Assembly (NCBI GenBank): GCA_023105745.1
Contig: JALGQZ010000006.1
Coordinates: 64,214,316-64,278,315, forward strand
Direction: 5' to 3'
Length of the DNA stretch: 64,000 bases
Source: Austropuccinia psidii
Taxonomy: Eukaryota; Basidiomycota; Pucciniomycetes; Pucciniales; Sphaerophragmiaceae
Part shown: positions 11,446 through 22,034 of the stretch, one piece after another
Layout of the letters: each line of letters starts with the position of its first letter
Numbering within the stretch: position 1 is the stretch's first letter
Program-made: the position numbers and the translations under genes
The notes under the pieces: generated by a model
Databases searched by the model: none
What the model was told of the DNA's origin: nothing
The model's input: only the letters and a program-made list of their open reading frames with translations

Positions 11446-12357
11446 GAAGAAAATAAGGAGAAAAAGTAAAAGATAAAAGTAAAAAATTGCAAGAAAAAGG
11501 AAGAGAATTATACTAAAATAACAGAAATAAGTATTCCACTGGAATCTAAATCAAATTTTACCTATAGTCACATATTTCCTCAACCCCATAATATCAATAA
11601 TTCTCTATATATCATGGATTAAAGAAGGAAAATGATACTATACACTCTATACTAGGTACAAGAATATGCTTAAAAATAATGCAGCTTGTTTCAAAATTCA
11701 ATATGAATAAACATGTGTAAGATTACATAAGTGATACCATTACTCTTAAAACATCATGTGTTACATCTCTTGACATAAAAAATACACTTACATATAAGTT
11801 AACATAGTGTTACATTACTCAATCCCCACTTAAACTCCCATAACCAAACATTACAGGTATTATTTACAAATTAAATTTTACATAGAAAATACTCAACTAA
11901 ATACAGATCAAGGCTGTGAAGAAGAAAAAAACGTTAGTAGAGATAATAATACAGTTTCAAAAGATGGTGCAATAAACCAAACATATGGTGCAATATCTGT
12001 ATCAAATGACACCATTCCAAATTCAACCACTAGCAAAGATTTCTCAAGGCTGTGCATAATCAGAATAAAGTTTAGCTAAAATATTAGTATAATTCAAAAA
12101 GTATGGTGCAATCAACCAAACATATAGTGCAATATTCTTAACAAATGACACCATTCCAAATTTAACCACTAGCAAAAATGTCTCAAGGCTTTTCACTGAC
12201 AATAATAAGGTTCATAATGGTGCAATCAACCAAACATATCATGCAATATCTTGATCAAATTACACCATTTTTAATGTACCCACCAGCAAAAATTTCTTAA
12301 GGTGGAATTTTTTCTAAGCCCCTTGTTTTTGGAAGGCTCTATGGAGGTCCCAAAAGG

Positions 12358-12366
12358 TATAAATAA
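12358..12366 (+). promoter_or_regulatory. TATA box in the Gypsy-D LTR
   Basis: TATAAATAA is followed 20-30 bp later by CTGCCTGTTTTCCC. The same arrangement is seen in the Gypsy-B LTR at 31319, so it is probably the retrotransposon's own promoter. Confidence 0.5.
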
Positions 12367-13763
12367 AGGGCCTCTCTGCCTGTTTTCCCACCCATGCTTC
12401 TGATTCAGAAAATAATCTTGAGGATCAATACATCCCTTCTCTAGTAGGATAATCTAGTATTATATTGAAAAAGATCAGTAGCAAGTCTCAGAATCTTATA
12501 GTATTATTTATGATTAATTAATAAAAAATATTTATAATGTTAATGAAAGAGTTTAATATTATATATTATTCTTACAATTATGGTAGTATTGTTGGAAGAT
12601 ATTATCATTAGTGATCTTATCCAATTTATCAATAACCCTTACTTATAGAAGAGATATCATCTTACCATTATACCTTATATCATAACCCTTATAGGTATAT
12701 TGGATTATATTTATATTGATTCTAATAGTATCATATTACTATCATATTATGTATATCTTACCCTTATATTAAGCAAAACTACCCTTGAAAAATTATTTTA
12801 CCCTTAAATTCTTATAGCTATATTGATAATATTATTAAATCACCTTTAAAATTATTAATTAGCTATCAAAATTATTCTTAATATTAATAGTGATCTTAAA
12901 AAATATTCTTTAAATATCTGGAGTGTAGAAATAAATAATCCTAGAAGAACTAATCAAAAATACTTATATATTCAATAACAAGAAGTTAAGCAAGCCTCAA
13001 TTATTAAACAAATATTAACTATTAATATTATTAACATAGTAATCTTTTATTGACAGACTGATAGAGACTGCTGAAGAAAATTCTCTAATTGAAAAGCCAC
13101 AAAACTAAATAATTGATTTGTGATCTCATCAAAAAGGGTATCTTTTTCAGTATATTTAGAGGGGAAGCTAATACACCTTAGAATCCATGGTTATTGGCTA
13201 ATTCTGAAATTCAAAACAGACTCACCAATAATTTCCCCCTCAAGGTACTTCCTATTATTTATCCCACAACAAAAGGAGTTTCCACAGCATAAAATATTCA
13301 AAATTACTATATTAAGTGCTAAAAGTAAGTTCTTTTTTCTTATTATGATATTTTTCTCTCTCTATTATTACTTTTAATGTTTCTCTACTTGATATGAATA
13401 GTATTTATATTAATTAATAACTTTAATATTGGTAATATTATTTTTACTAATTTTTATTGATTTTTGAATAACAATTTTTTATGAATTTCTTGATTTTCTT
13501 AACATTAATAAATTGCCATAAATACATTAATTCATATATATATTAATATATTTCATTTATCATATTATTTCTCAATAATATATTAATATATTTAATTTAT
13601 CATATTATTTCTTAATAATATAATTGATTTTACATAATAATTATAATATATTTTTATTATTATAATTCTTTGTAATATTATTAATAATTAAATTAGGAAA
13701 TTAATAGTAAAATAAGTAAAATATTAGTAATTTTTACTTATTGTTTCATAGTCAAACCTTGCA

Positions 13764-16321
13764 GTTTGATTAAACTGTATGTGGAGAAATTAATTCTCAA
13801 AATCTTGATACCCTTCAGTCTAAACAAGCTGGTAAGTTTTTCATGGTATCATTAGAAAGGACAAGCTATTCCTTTTTCAGAAAAGACCTCATTATGGGTA
13901 TCTTACTCTCAAAATCCAGAAGCTGGGTGAGAGGTATATATTTCATGTACCATTACTTTAACTTTAGGTGGCTGTAACTTGTTGTCACAACCATGTATAA
14001 TACCCCTTGGACAATTCTATTGAATATTATGGAAATTTGGCCAAATACATTCCTCTTGGCCCAACTTTCCACTTTAACTTTTATAGTCTTTATGGTAATT
14101 TCATCATCTGGGGCGAACCTGGCCCCTTCACCATCATCATGCCATTCATGGTCTTTCTCTTCCTTTGGGAATTTCGCAGTAAATGGTGCAAATACAGCCC
14201 AAAATCCTGTATTATTTTTTTTAATCTTTAAATACATGTTTGCTTATTTTGTGCATTTAGCTATTTAGCTATTTAGCCATTTTATGCCATTTTTTCTTTT
14301 AATATGGGAATTGTTCCCAAATGGACATATCAGGCCATTTGGGGCTTAATTTCAAGATCTGTGAATTTTGTGGAAATACAGTTTTAAAGATTTTTAGGCT
14401 TTTTTTGGCCAAATACCCAAAACTGTCCTTAAACCACCTTAGCAAGTCCTGAAGCCATCCAAAGTTCATTTTCTCCTTTTATCCTCCTGGCCTTCATTCA
14501 AAAGACCTTTGGTTACTTTTCCTCTTCAATAACCAAACGTTCCATAAATGGTGTTATACACCATTATTCACCTTTTGTCACCAGCAATCCAATGGTGCCA
14601 ATATCAGAAGGTTATTTCAACATCTTATTATGTCATCAAGGTATCAAATCATAAAGAGGATTCATCAAGGCTCAAGTGCAAGTGTTATTCTCATATACCA
14701 ATCACATCATAAAGCAGTCATTGGTTATTTTCAATTATGCAGTATTCCTCTAAGGAAATACTGGCAATTCATTCTCAAGGGATATACAAGAGGTAATTCA
14801 AAAACAATTGTCAAGTTTCAATGATCCTTCAATCCACCTTGGAAACCACATTAATTTCCATAAATTCTTGTTTCATAAAGACCTGTATTTCCACAATACA
14901 CCCTGGGAAGATCATTCAACTCAGTTCATTTCCCAATTTGGCAATGTATACACTTCATCAAGCAATCAATACAGCTTCAAGGATTCAATACAGACCAGCT
15001 GTCAGCCTCAAGGAGTCAAGCTCTCAACTGATCATATATACCAGCCTCTCTTTCAACCCTTGGGGTTTTCTCCCTCAGTTGATTGATATACTTTGATTTA
15101 TTTCTATCTTTATTTTCTTTAATATTTATAGTGAATACTGATCTTTTTAAGTAATTCATTTGCCCCTTTTCTTTCTTCACCTGTCATTGGATATTTGGTG
15201 GTCATGACCTTACTAATTCCATTTCTCTTTCTGGAAGGTTGAAAAAGTGATCAAGGACTCACTTGGCTTGCTCCTTGGCAATTTGGCTTCCTTTCCTCTT
15301 ATTGCATCTCATCTGGTACTTGCATATCTTCTCAGAGAAATTTATCATTCTTTTATTTCATCTTCTTCAATCTTTGGAGTCTTCCAAGTGAGTTCCCTGA
15401 TTACTGAGTTCCAAACCACTCTTTTTTTCCCAATATCCCCTGTGACACTTCTGCAGTTTTTATGCTAGGTGAATTTTGTTGGAGCTAATAGATAGCCCCC
15501 TTTGAGAGCCTTAATAGATTACCCAGCATAATGGGTTTCTGACTATAACTATGGATTCTTGATTAGAAGTCAATCTTAAGTTTCATTCTCAGTTTGGGCT
15601 TTGAACTGGAATAACTTTGTTCTTTCTTATCCTATTCATATAAGATGTATTTATCATTAAAAAGGAGAGCTTTCCCTTTCATATGGATACTACTATGAGA
15701 AGTTTGTAACATTCCACATTTTATGAGTATCCTTTTTTAATACCATTATTTATTGTATTGAGGTTTCAAGCTTGTGGGCTGGTCTTTAGTAAAGGGCTTA
15801 CACAGACTTTATTGAGAAATACATCACCTTAGTAATGAACATCTCTGATAAATGCTTTCATTGTACTAGAAATCCTTAATTTTCATAGGTTATTGATGGA
15901 ATAGGTTTAATTATAAATGAATCCAATTCTCACCTCAAGAATTCTGGATTTTAAACTCATTTGTTAGTATCATATATATAAATCTGAGGGAATTTGGGAT
16001 TATTATATCTGAAACACATCCACCTAACTCTATGATAAAGGATTCCATTTATTTTGAAATTATGAATCCTCCTTTCTAAATTTCCTAAATAATGAGAAGA
16101 GCTCGCTTGACTTGAATTATAAGCAAAATTTCTATTTAATAGCCTGATATTATAAATAAAATTCCTTTCTTTTTTTGTTGTTCCTTAATTTGAATCTTTA
16201 TAACAAATTAAATAAAGCAACAGGAGAATTCATAACTGAAATCTTTTCTTTTCTATTCAAACAACACAAGGTAATTGTTTAACCTTTAAAAAGCAATTCC
16301 TCACACTTTTTTAGACTCTTT
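13764..16321. other. Long stretch without a supported gene
   Basis: Open frames here overlap each other on both strands and none has a recognisable domain. TATATACC at about 15028 followed by CCTCTCTTTC and a TTTCTCCCTCAG segment resembles the promoter part of the LTRs seen elsewhere. TGTCACAACC at 13983 could be an LTR start. No matching end with a target duplication was found. The region is probably old retrotransposon DNA. Confidence 0.35.
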
Positions 16322-16731
16322 TCAATTGCAATATTCAGGTACATGCTCCCTATTCAAAGACTTTGGATCCAAATTTATCACATCCCTTTCAGCTGGAATT
16401 GTGTATGGAAAGTTTGAATGAAGCCATCTCTCAACTTTGAATTGATTGGAGAATTCTGTTCTGAATATTAAAAAAATATACAGTTGGAAATGAAATAAAA
16501 CCAAAATAAAAAAATACTAACTTGTTTTCTCCAAGTTTTTCTCTATACCTTTTCTGTCTATCTCTACTTAAGTAACTCCTTTTGTCCTCAAAATTTAAAT
16601 TTCTAAGTTGAATTTGAGAGGATATTAGTTTCAAAAACCAATAATTTCTTTCTCTCAAATAACTCACTAGTTCATTCATAAATGGTGAACAGTATTTTAA
16701 TGATGTTTGAATTAAAAAGTCCAACAAATTA
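16322..16731 (-). pseudogene. Two spliced exons of an unrecognised gene, probably broken
   Basis: On the minus strand, exon 16731..16522 reads into exon 16460..16322 across a 61-nt intron (GTTAGT...TTCAG, 16521..16461) with an exact phase-2 join. The joined frame is open for about 115 residues to a TGA. It contains YLRERNYWFLKLISSQIQL, then RSYLSRDRQKRYREKLGEN, and after the junction FKVERWLHSNFPYTIPAERD, ending PEYCN. A second plausible intron (16783..16732, GTAAGC...CTTAG) lies upstream, but the next exon in that phase meets a TGA after seven sense codons. The gene is therefore truncated, mutated or mis-spliced in my reading. The protein looks like real coding sequence rather than AT-rich noise; I do not recognise it. 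Confidence 0.35.
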
Positions 16732-16783
16732 CTAAGTGTTTCAATTGCATGAATTATTTAACTCACAAAAATGTAAAGCTTAC

Positions 16784-18669
16784 TTCTTGCAGGGTTTATA
16801 TGGAGCTCAAAGCACTATCTCCACCCTCTTTGACTATCTTGCTTATGAATGAAATTCTCTCTTTTCAACCAAGAGAAAACCAGTTCTTAGAATCACTTGG
16901 TGTGAGGTTTAAATAGTTTTTTTAGTTTTAAAAGTCACTTCAATTGAGATTTTTCCCATATAGTATAACAAAAGTAAAAGTTTTAGAAGATACAGGTTGA
17001 AAATGTTTTAGGTAGGTCCATTCACCCAGGAGTAGTTTCAGGACCAATTTTCTTTACAATGTTTTTTTGAAATTCTTTATTGCCATACTTAATTCTGTAC
17101 AGTAACCTTAATGGAGTTGCAAAAAAGTGGCTTCAGAACCTATAAAAATATTGTTGTGGTAATTATGTATTCTTCTTTTTTAGTATGTACTATTAAATTT
17201 GTTCATTCTAGTCTTATTTCAAACAAATATCTAAAATTAAGCTGGAATTGGTGTAGCTACACTGATTCTAGTGTATCTACAACCCCAGAAATCTCCAACA
17301 AAAAACAAGCAAAATTCTTAACGAAAAAATGGAAAAACTAAAAAATGAGAAAAAAAATTAAACAATTAAGGATAACATCCAAATTCAAAAAAAAATTGTC
17401 ATTTTTAGTTCAAATTTTAATAACTCACAATGATTTTTTTTCATTGTTTTGAATTTTTTGAATTTTTTTTCATATTGAAAGCTTTATATACTAAGAAAAT
17501 TCAAAAGTGAAGTTAAAAGTTCACAAAAGATATAACTCAGCTGAAATGAGTCAGGTAATCAACCAAAAAACAGAAGCGTTTAGAGCTTATTTCTTTCAAA
17601 TTTTCTAAATTCAATACAATTGAAAGAAATTTATTCAGTGTGACCAATGGTTAAGTAATTTGAAAACAATTTGAAAGATAGCCCAAATATTGTAAATAAA
17701 TTCCCAAAGCATTAGATTGGTATATTATGATGATAAAAAAACTCATAATTAAGGAAGTGTCAAGTAATAACTAAATTTGATGAAGAAGATTTTTAATTGC
17801 CTGGGAAAAATATTATTAACACTTAGAAAATTCTTCAGATGAATATATCAAATTATGAAAATAGTGGTATAGATATTTGACACAAAAAACTGTTTCTGAT
17901 ATGGATAAATTAACATATTAACTATGAACTTACAATTATTGTTTTGGACTGTTACATGTGGAGATAATTTCCTAGACAGGGGATGTTTAAATGAATCAAA
18001 AACTGTTTCTATTGGAAATGGTAGTTGATAAGAGATTTCAATGACAAATGAAAGCTTTTTGGAAGAAAAGAAAGTGTGTTATAACCCGAAAATTCAAATC
18101 AAAACCTTTTGAAAAAAAACATGGGAGATAAGTGGGGCATTTCTGAAATTCGATATATTGCTTTAAAAAAATCAATAATGGGCATATCTCTTTACAAGGC
18201 TGAATTAAGTATTTTATTATTGCTTATAAATTGTATTTTTGACTTCAAAAGAAGATAAAGAATGATACATGGATCAATTACTTCAAAAAGATGAATAAAA
18301 TAGAAAATTGTGAAATTAATTTGTATGTTTTGGTGAAACATTTTTAAGTTGTTGAAAAAAAAGAATTTAAGAGTGTATCATATCAATGAATAGTGTATTG
18401 GTTATGTATTATGAAACAATCAAGATTCATGTGAAGTCTACATTCTTCTATTTCAATTGAATGACATTTCAAATAACCAAAAATTTGGCTGAAAGTATTC
18501 AAAAAACAATTGAAATGTTAGAACCAAGGTTCAGACTCAGGTTGAGCTCTGGTTAGACCTGGGTTGAACCTGCTACTCCTTCTGGTGGGACAGCTTTTTT
18601 TCATGGTGAATGCTTTGTCAAACTGAACTTTGTTATACCTTAGTCCATTCTCAACAAAATTGGTTGAAA
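16784..18669. other. AT-rich DNA with weak coding hints only
   Basis: A short plus-strand open frame at 17111-17341 contains candidate splice sites (GTAATT at 17158, TTCTAG near 17211) but no family signal. Around 18525-18580 a GGTT..ACCTG-like word is repeated three or four times. Nothing else is supportable. Confidence 0.3.
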
Positions 18670-19009
18670 GAGGTATATTCTAGAAAAATAAAGTTAACTC
18701 CTTCAGATATATACAGCTTTAATATTTATGGGATTATTATCTATTTTGAATTCAATAGAGTGGTAAGTTATATACTTATTTGGCTTAGAATGTCATATTC
18801 TGAAATAAGGGATATTTGTTGTTTAAATGAACACTTTCAAGATTAAGATTTTCTCACCTCCCAATTCTTGGGATATTATTTTAATTTTGACATATCTGAT
18901 GGTATTTGGATGTCATGCTTGTGCTCTGGCTTTGATGTACAGGCTTCAAATCAAAATTTGGAATTATTATGAAAAGATTTTTCACAAAACTGATTTAGAG
19001 ATTTCTTAA
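18670..19009 (+). pseudogene. Possible spliced membrane-protein fragment
   Basis: An open exon ending at GTG (about 18763) can be joined in phase 0 across GTAAGT...TTTCAAG to ATTAAGATTTTC (about 18842). This gives a frame to the TAA at 19007-19009. The second exon encodes IKIFSPPNSWDIILIL, a hydrophobic helix and an MYRLQIKIW tail. The PPN motif followed by a membrane helix is loosely like the OST3/OST6 (MagT1) oligosaccharyltransferase subunits, but the protein stops right after that helix and no thioredoxin-like domain is visible. This may be a gene relic or chance. Confidence 0.2.
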
Positions 19010-19923
19010 TTATAAGATTCTTTTGTCAACTCTTTCTTTTTTGTTACATGACTATTGGTATTTACATTTTTCAATGAAAAGATATATCTTTCTTAGTCTC
19101 AAAAAGAAAAGAAAAATTGCCTTTTATGAAGCAATATATGTATTGAAAAATAAATTAAAAAACATAACTAAAAAATGCTTTGTTGCATTTAAGTGAATTT
19201 AATATAGATTTTGATAACCTCCTATGTTAGATATAAGATTATATTAGTAACACCAGTAAATTTTTTTTTCAACCCAGTAAGAGACCTATGAACCACTCAT
19301 ACTGTTTAAAACAAACCTTGCAGGATAGAGAAAACTTTACATTAGTCGACTTCATGTTTTGCTATGTTTTGCAAGCAAACAACATTTTTTGGGTTAAAAA
19401 ACAGCTTTCGAAAGGCATGCAAGATTAACAAAAAGAATTCATCCAAATATTGCCTAAATGCATAGAAGATACCAAAACGTTTGATGTGTTAAATATGTTC
19501 ATAATGTTACATCCAGGTTTCTGTTTTCTAAAGAACATGTTTCCAGGAAGGTTTTGAGCTTTTTCTTTTTTTAGATATTTGCCTTGAAGGCAAGTGCATT
19601 GCCTATGTGTGAGTTTCCCAATATTCTTACAAAAAAAATGCCCAAAACTTATTTTAGATGATTTATTGTGAGCAAAAAACATTTTTTTTCAAGTTAAACT
19701 CAAAGCTCAAGCGAAAATTGATTGTTTTATATTTAAAGCAGCGGGTTTAGTGTCTTTTTGAAATAACAAAGATAACAAAACATCTAACCCGCTACTGGAT
19801 CATAAAAAGCCGTTGAGATATTCATCAAAAATTTCTTGTCTTTTGATACCCTAAGTTGACTCAATATATATAGGCAAAGCTAAGGAATTTCCGAAATGAT
19901 GAGAAGTCTATATTTAAAAAAAT
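19010..19923. other. Downstream flank of SPC3, no gene seen
   Basis: AT-rich DNA. An imperfect inverted repeat, AGCGGGTTTA...TAACCCGCT, lies at about 19739-19793. No coding frame has recognisable content. This should include the SPC3 3' UTR. Confidence 0.4.
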
Positions 19924-20873
19924 CTAATACCGATTAAGCGGTTTGCGATAATTGACGTCGGGGAACGCGATCGGATGATCAGTTTGACCTGCTTTACCAA
20001 ATTTTAACGCACCGACCTTGGGCATTAGATTATAGTGTAAAGAATAAGTTGCGTTGGCATTCCTTTTAGTGTTTTCAAAAAAAGTAAATAATGAAACATC
20101 AGTAATACAGAGGACACTCATGCGAAATAACAACTCAATCAAAAAAGAATGCAGAACGTTGGTATTTGTTGAGGTTCAACTCAACTGGAAGGAACCACCG
20201 ATATGTTTAAAAGCATATTTATTTCTTGCGCCACTAAGGTTGATCTTGGCATCACGAGCGTTCTTGATGATTCGATCCCAAAGCACTACCTCGTTAAAAG
20301 GAAACTCAGGCGTTGAATACGTTGCTAATAGAAAAACAAATATTTGCTTGGTGTTGTAAGTAAACAGAGGTCGGAAATCTGTTTGACCAGAAAAATGAAA
20401 GAATCAAGCTTCTCAGTTACTTATAATAAGAAAAAGTCAAAATAAGAAAAATTAAAGACCAGCTTCAAGCCCAAATCTAATGTTAGTCCATTGGCGATCC
20501 TTTCGATCATAATAATCCCTTTTGTCATGTCCCCATAAGCTAAAAAAGGAGACATTAATAGAAGTGGTAAGTCTCGAAAAAGAAACTCATAACTGTTTTT
20601 TGCCTTTCTATTTTATTTTTGCGACGATAAGGCTGAGAAGTAACTTACACCTCAACCTCCGAAACTTCGACCCTGGCTGGTTTTAGCACTGGATTCTCAA
20701 ACCAGCTGACTATTGTAATTGCCAGGGTAAGAACGAGAACGGTCGTCGTAGCAAATGCACTAAATTTTCCAAGAAATAGTAAGAAAAAGATGAAATTCAG
20801 CTAAAACCAATTAGTGACTCATTGTCTGGATTACTGACGAGACCCCATTGATCCTTTGTGTGATGGTATGCAT
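19924..20873 (-). CDS. SPC3: Signal peptidase complex subunit 3 (SPC3/SPC22-23)
   Basis: Five exons joined in exact phase give 185 residues: 20873..20839, 20759..20649, 20539..20460, 20378..20186 and 20062..19924. The introns are 79, 109, 81 and 123 nt with GT-AG ends (GTCAGT, GTAAGT, GTCTTT and GTTGAG donors). The product has a short N-terminus, one membrane helix at about residues 13-32 (FATTTVLVLTLAITIVSWF) and a lumenal domain. Family hallmarks are FRPLFTYNTKQIFVF, then NEVVLWDRII, NKYAFKHIGG, a PKVGALKFG turn and a final FPDVNY. SPC3 is the essential single-pass ER subunit of the signal peptidase complex, which cleaves signal peptides of secreted proteins. The length fits the family (about 180 residues). 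The ATG used is the only ATG in this frame ahead of the membrane helix. It is less AT-rich than its surroundings and shows no lesion. It is the clearest host gene in the window. Confidence 0.95.
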
Positions 20874-21772
20874 TTCTAGATGACTCGTTGAGATTCTGTG
20901 AGCGAAAGAAGTTGAAGAACGACGAGTGATAGAAGAGTCTGTGCTTGTGATGATGATGTGGCGAGGAAATAAGATTAGTGAAACGTGCCCAGGCCGACGC
21001 TCGCTCAAACGCTAGGCCAAATTACGATTTCAAAACAAGTTTTCATCCAAAAAAGATGTGCCAAAAAAATATTAAAAATAACATAACAAGATCTGAGACA
21101 TTAGACGGATAAATTTGAACAGAAAATTTCTCAAATAAAGCAAAAAATTAAGAATTTCACTCTATCCAGTGCAAGGTGATATAGTTTTAAATTTTTATAC
21201 CAAAACCTCCATGGCTTATCTTGATCAAGACTCTTATCAAAAGGCTGCTTCCATTGCACCAACTCTTGCATCAAATTGATCTATCAATTGGCCACATATG
21301 ATCAGATTTTACCAAGAATTGAAGAATTCATCTCCTTTAAAATGAGTACCCATTCATTCAAAAATTTCATGTTTCATCTTTATACCCTTACAATAGGATT
21401 GACTACCAGGGCCGCAAACACCACCTGGACCTGCGGCCAGGTGCATAGGTTCTTAATTGAAGCCGTTCAATCATGTAACAAACAAAAAGGAAATGAGACA
21501 AAATTCTAGATAGCCTTGAAGTGGCCAAAACAGTAGCTACAACAAAAATAATTTCAATTCAAACTAACATGATAACAAGATAATAAGAAATAAAACATGA
21601 TTTCTAAAAATAAATACAGAGATTTAAATTAAAACTAATGAGAAGCAAAATGTGAAAAAGACAAATAAAATCAATTGATCACATTTTTGAACCCTCAAAG
21701 ATACAAATGATACATTTTTTAAATATCACATTGTTTTTCTCATTATTTGGACCTTTTCCCTTTTTCTGTGTG
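20874..21772. other. 5' flank of SPC3 with a possible gene relic
   Basis: The first 150 bp, moderately GC-rich, should hold the SPC3 5' UTR and promoter; no clear TATA box was seen. On the plus strand an ATG at 21211 in a good context (CTCCATGG) starts 22 codons (MAYLDQDSYQKAAS...), then a TGA, then an in-frame SINWPHMIRFYQELKNSSPL; this may be the rest of a broken exon, family unknown. A GC-rich patch lies at 21408-21450. Confidence 0.35.
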
Positions 21773-21777
21773 ACCAC

Positions 21778-22034
21778 TATTAGTCAATACGCAAATACTC
21801 AAAATCAGTAACAAATAAAAGATGAGATTCACCCCCAAGAATGTTTTTTATTACCTATTAGTCAATATGCAAATACTCAAAATCAGTAACAAATAAAAGA
21901 TGAGATTCACCCCCGAGGAAAAGATATTAATCGACGGGGGTGAAAGCTATTTATAGTCTAATTACAAAGAGTGTGGTTTGTGTATTGCATATTCATTATC
22001 CGTTTCTAAAGTTCTAGCATATTCCTTCAATACA
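21778..22034 (-). repeat. Copia 3' LTR with internal 78-bp duplication
   Basis: Compared with the 179-bp 5' LTR, this copy has an extra 78 bp. The terminal 60 bp (TATTAGTCAATACGC... to TTCACCCCC) occurs twice, starting at 21778 and at 21856, joined by an 18-bp AAGAATGTTTTTTATTACC-type linker. The target duplication lies outside the extra copy, so the change happened within the element or during its insertion. Confidence 0.9.

Larger units (their letters stand above)
11335..13763 (+). mobile_element. Probable 3' LTR of Gypsy-D (about 2.4 kb)
   Basis: A purine tract GGAGAGGGGGA (11324-11334) directly precedes TGTTTTATTCCATACC, the usual junction between element body and 3' LTR. The proposed right end is ...CATAGTCAAACCTTGCA at 13763, which closely resembles the ends of the Gypsy-B LTRs. 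Much of 13300-13763 can be lined up with 31640-32009 by eye. A TATA-type promoter lies at 12358 followed by CTCTGCCTGTTTTCCC, as in the Gypsy-B LTR. The right boundary is inferred from similarity, because no partner LTR or target duplication is available. Confidence 0.6.

Noticed and set aside
13953..14268. Overlapping open frames on both strands
   Set aside because: Three frames cover the same DNA and none has a domain or splice support; the composition could yield all three by chance.
14630..15468. Several 64-92 residue plus-strand frames
   Set aside because: They overlap each other in different frames and have no recognisable content; an LTR-like promoter block explains the region better.
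13983..15711. Possible LTR with TGTCACAACC...TTTGTAACA ends
   Set aside because: The flanking 5-mers (CTTGT and TTCCA) do not match, no primer site or partner LTR is seen, and the right end was chosen only because it looks right.
18525..18590. GGTT..ACC words resembling a Pol III B box
   Set aside because: No A box at the right distance and no cloverleaf could be drawn; it is a short local repeat.
18842..19009. Firm call of an OST3/OST6 oligosaccharyltransferase subunit
   Set aside because: Only a PPN motif and one membrane helix fit; the frame stops where the family has three more helices and the thioredoxin-like domain is absent.
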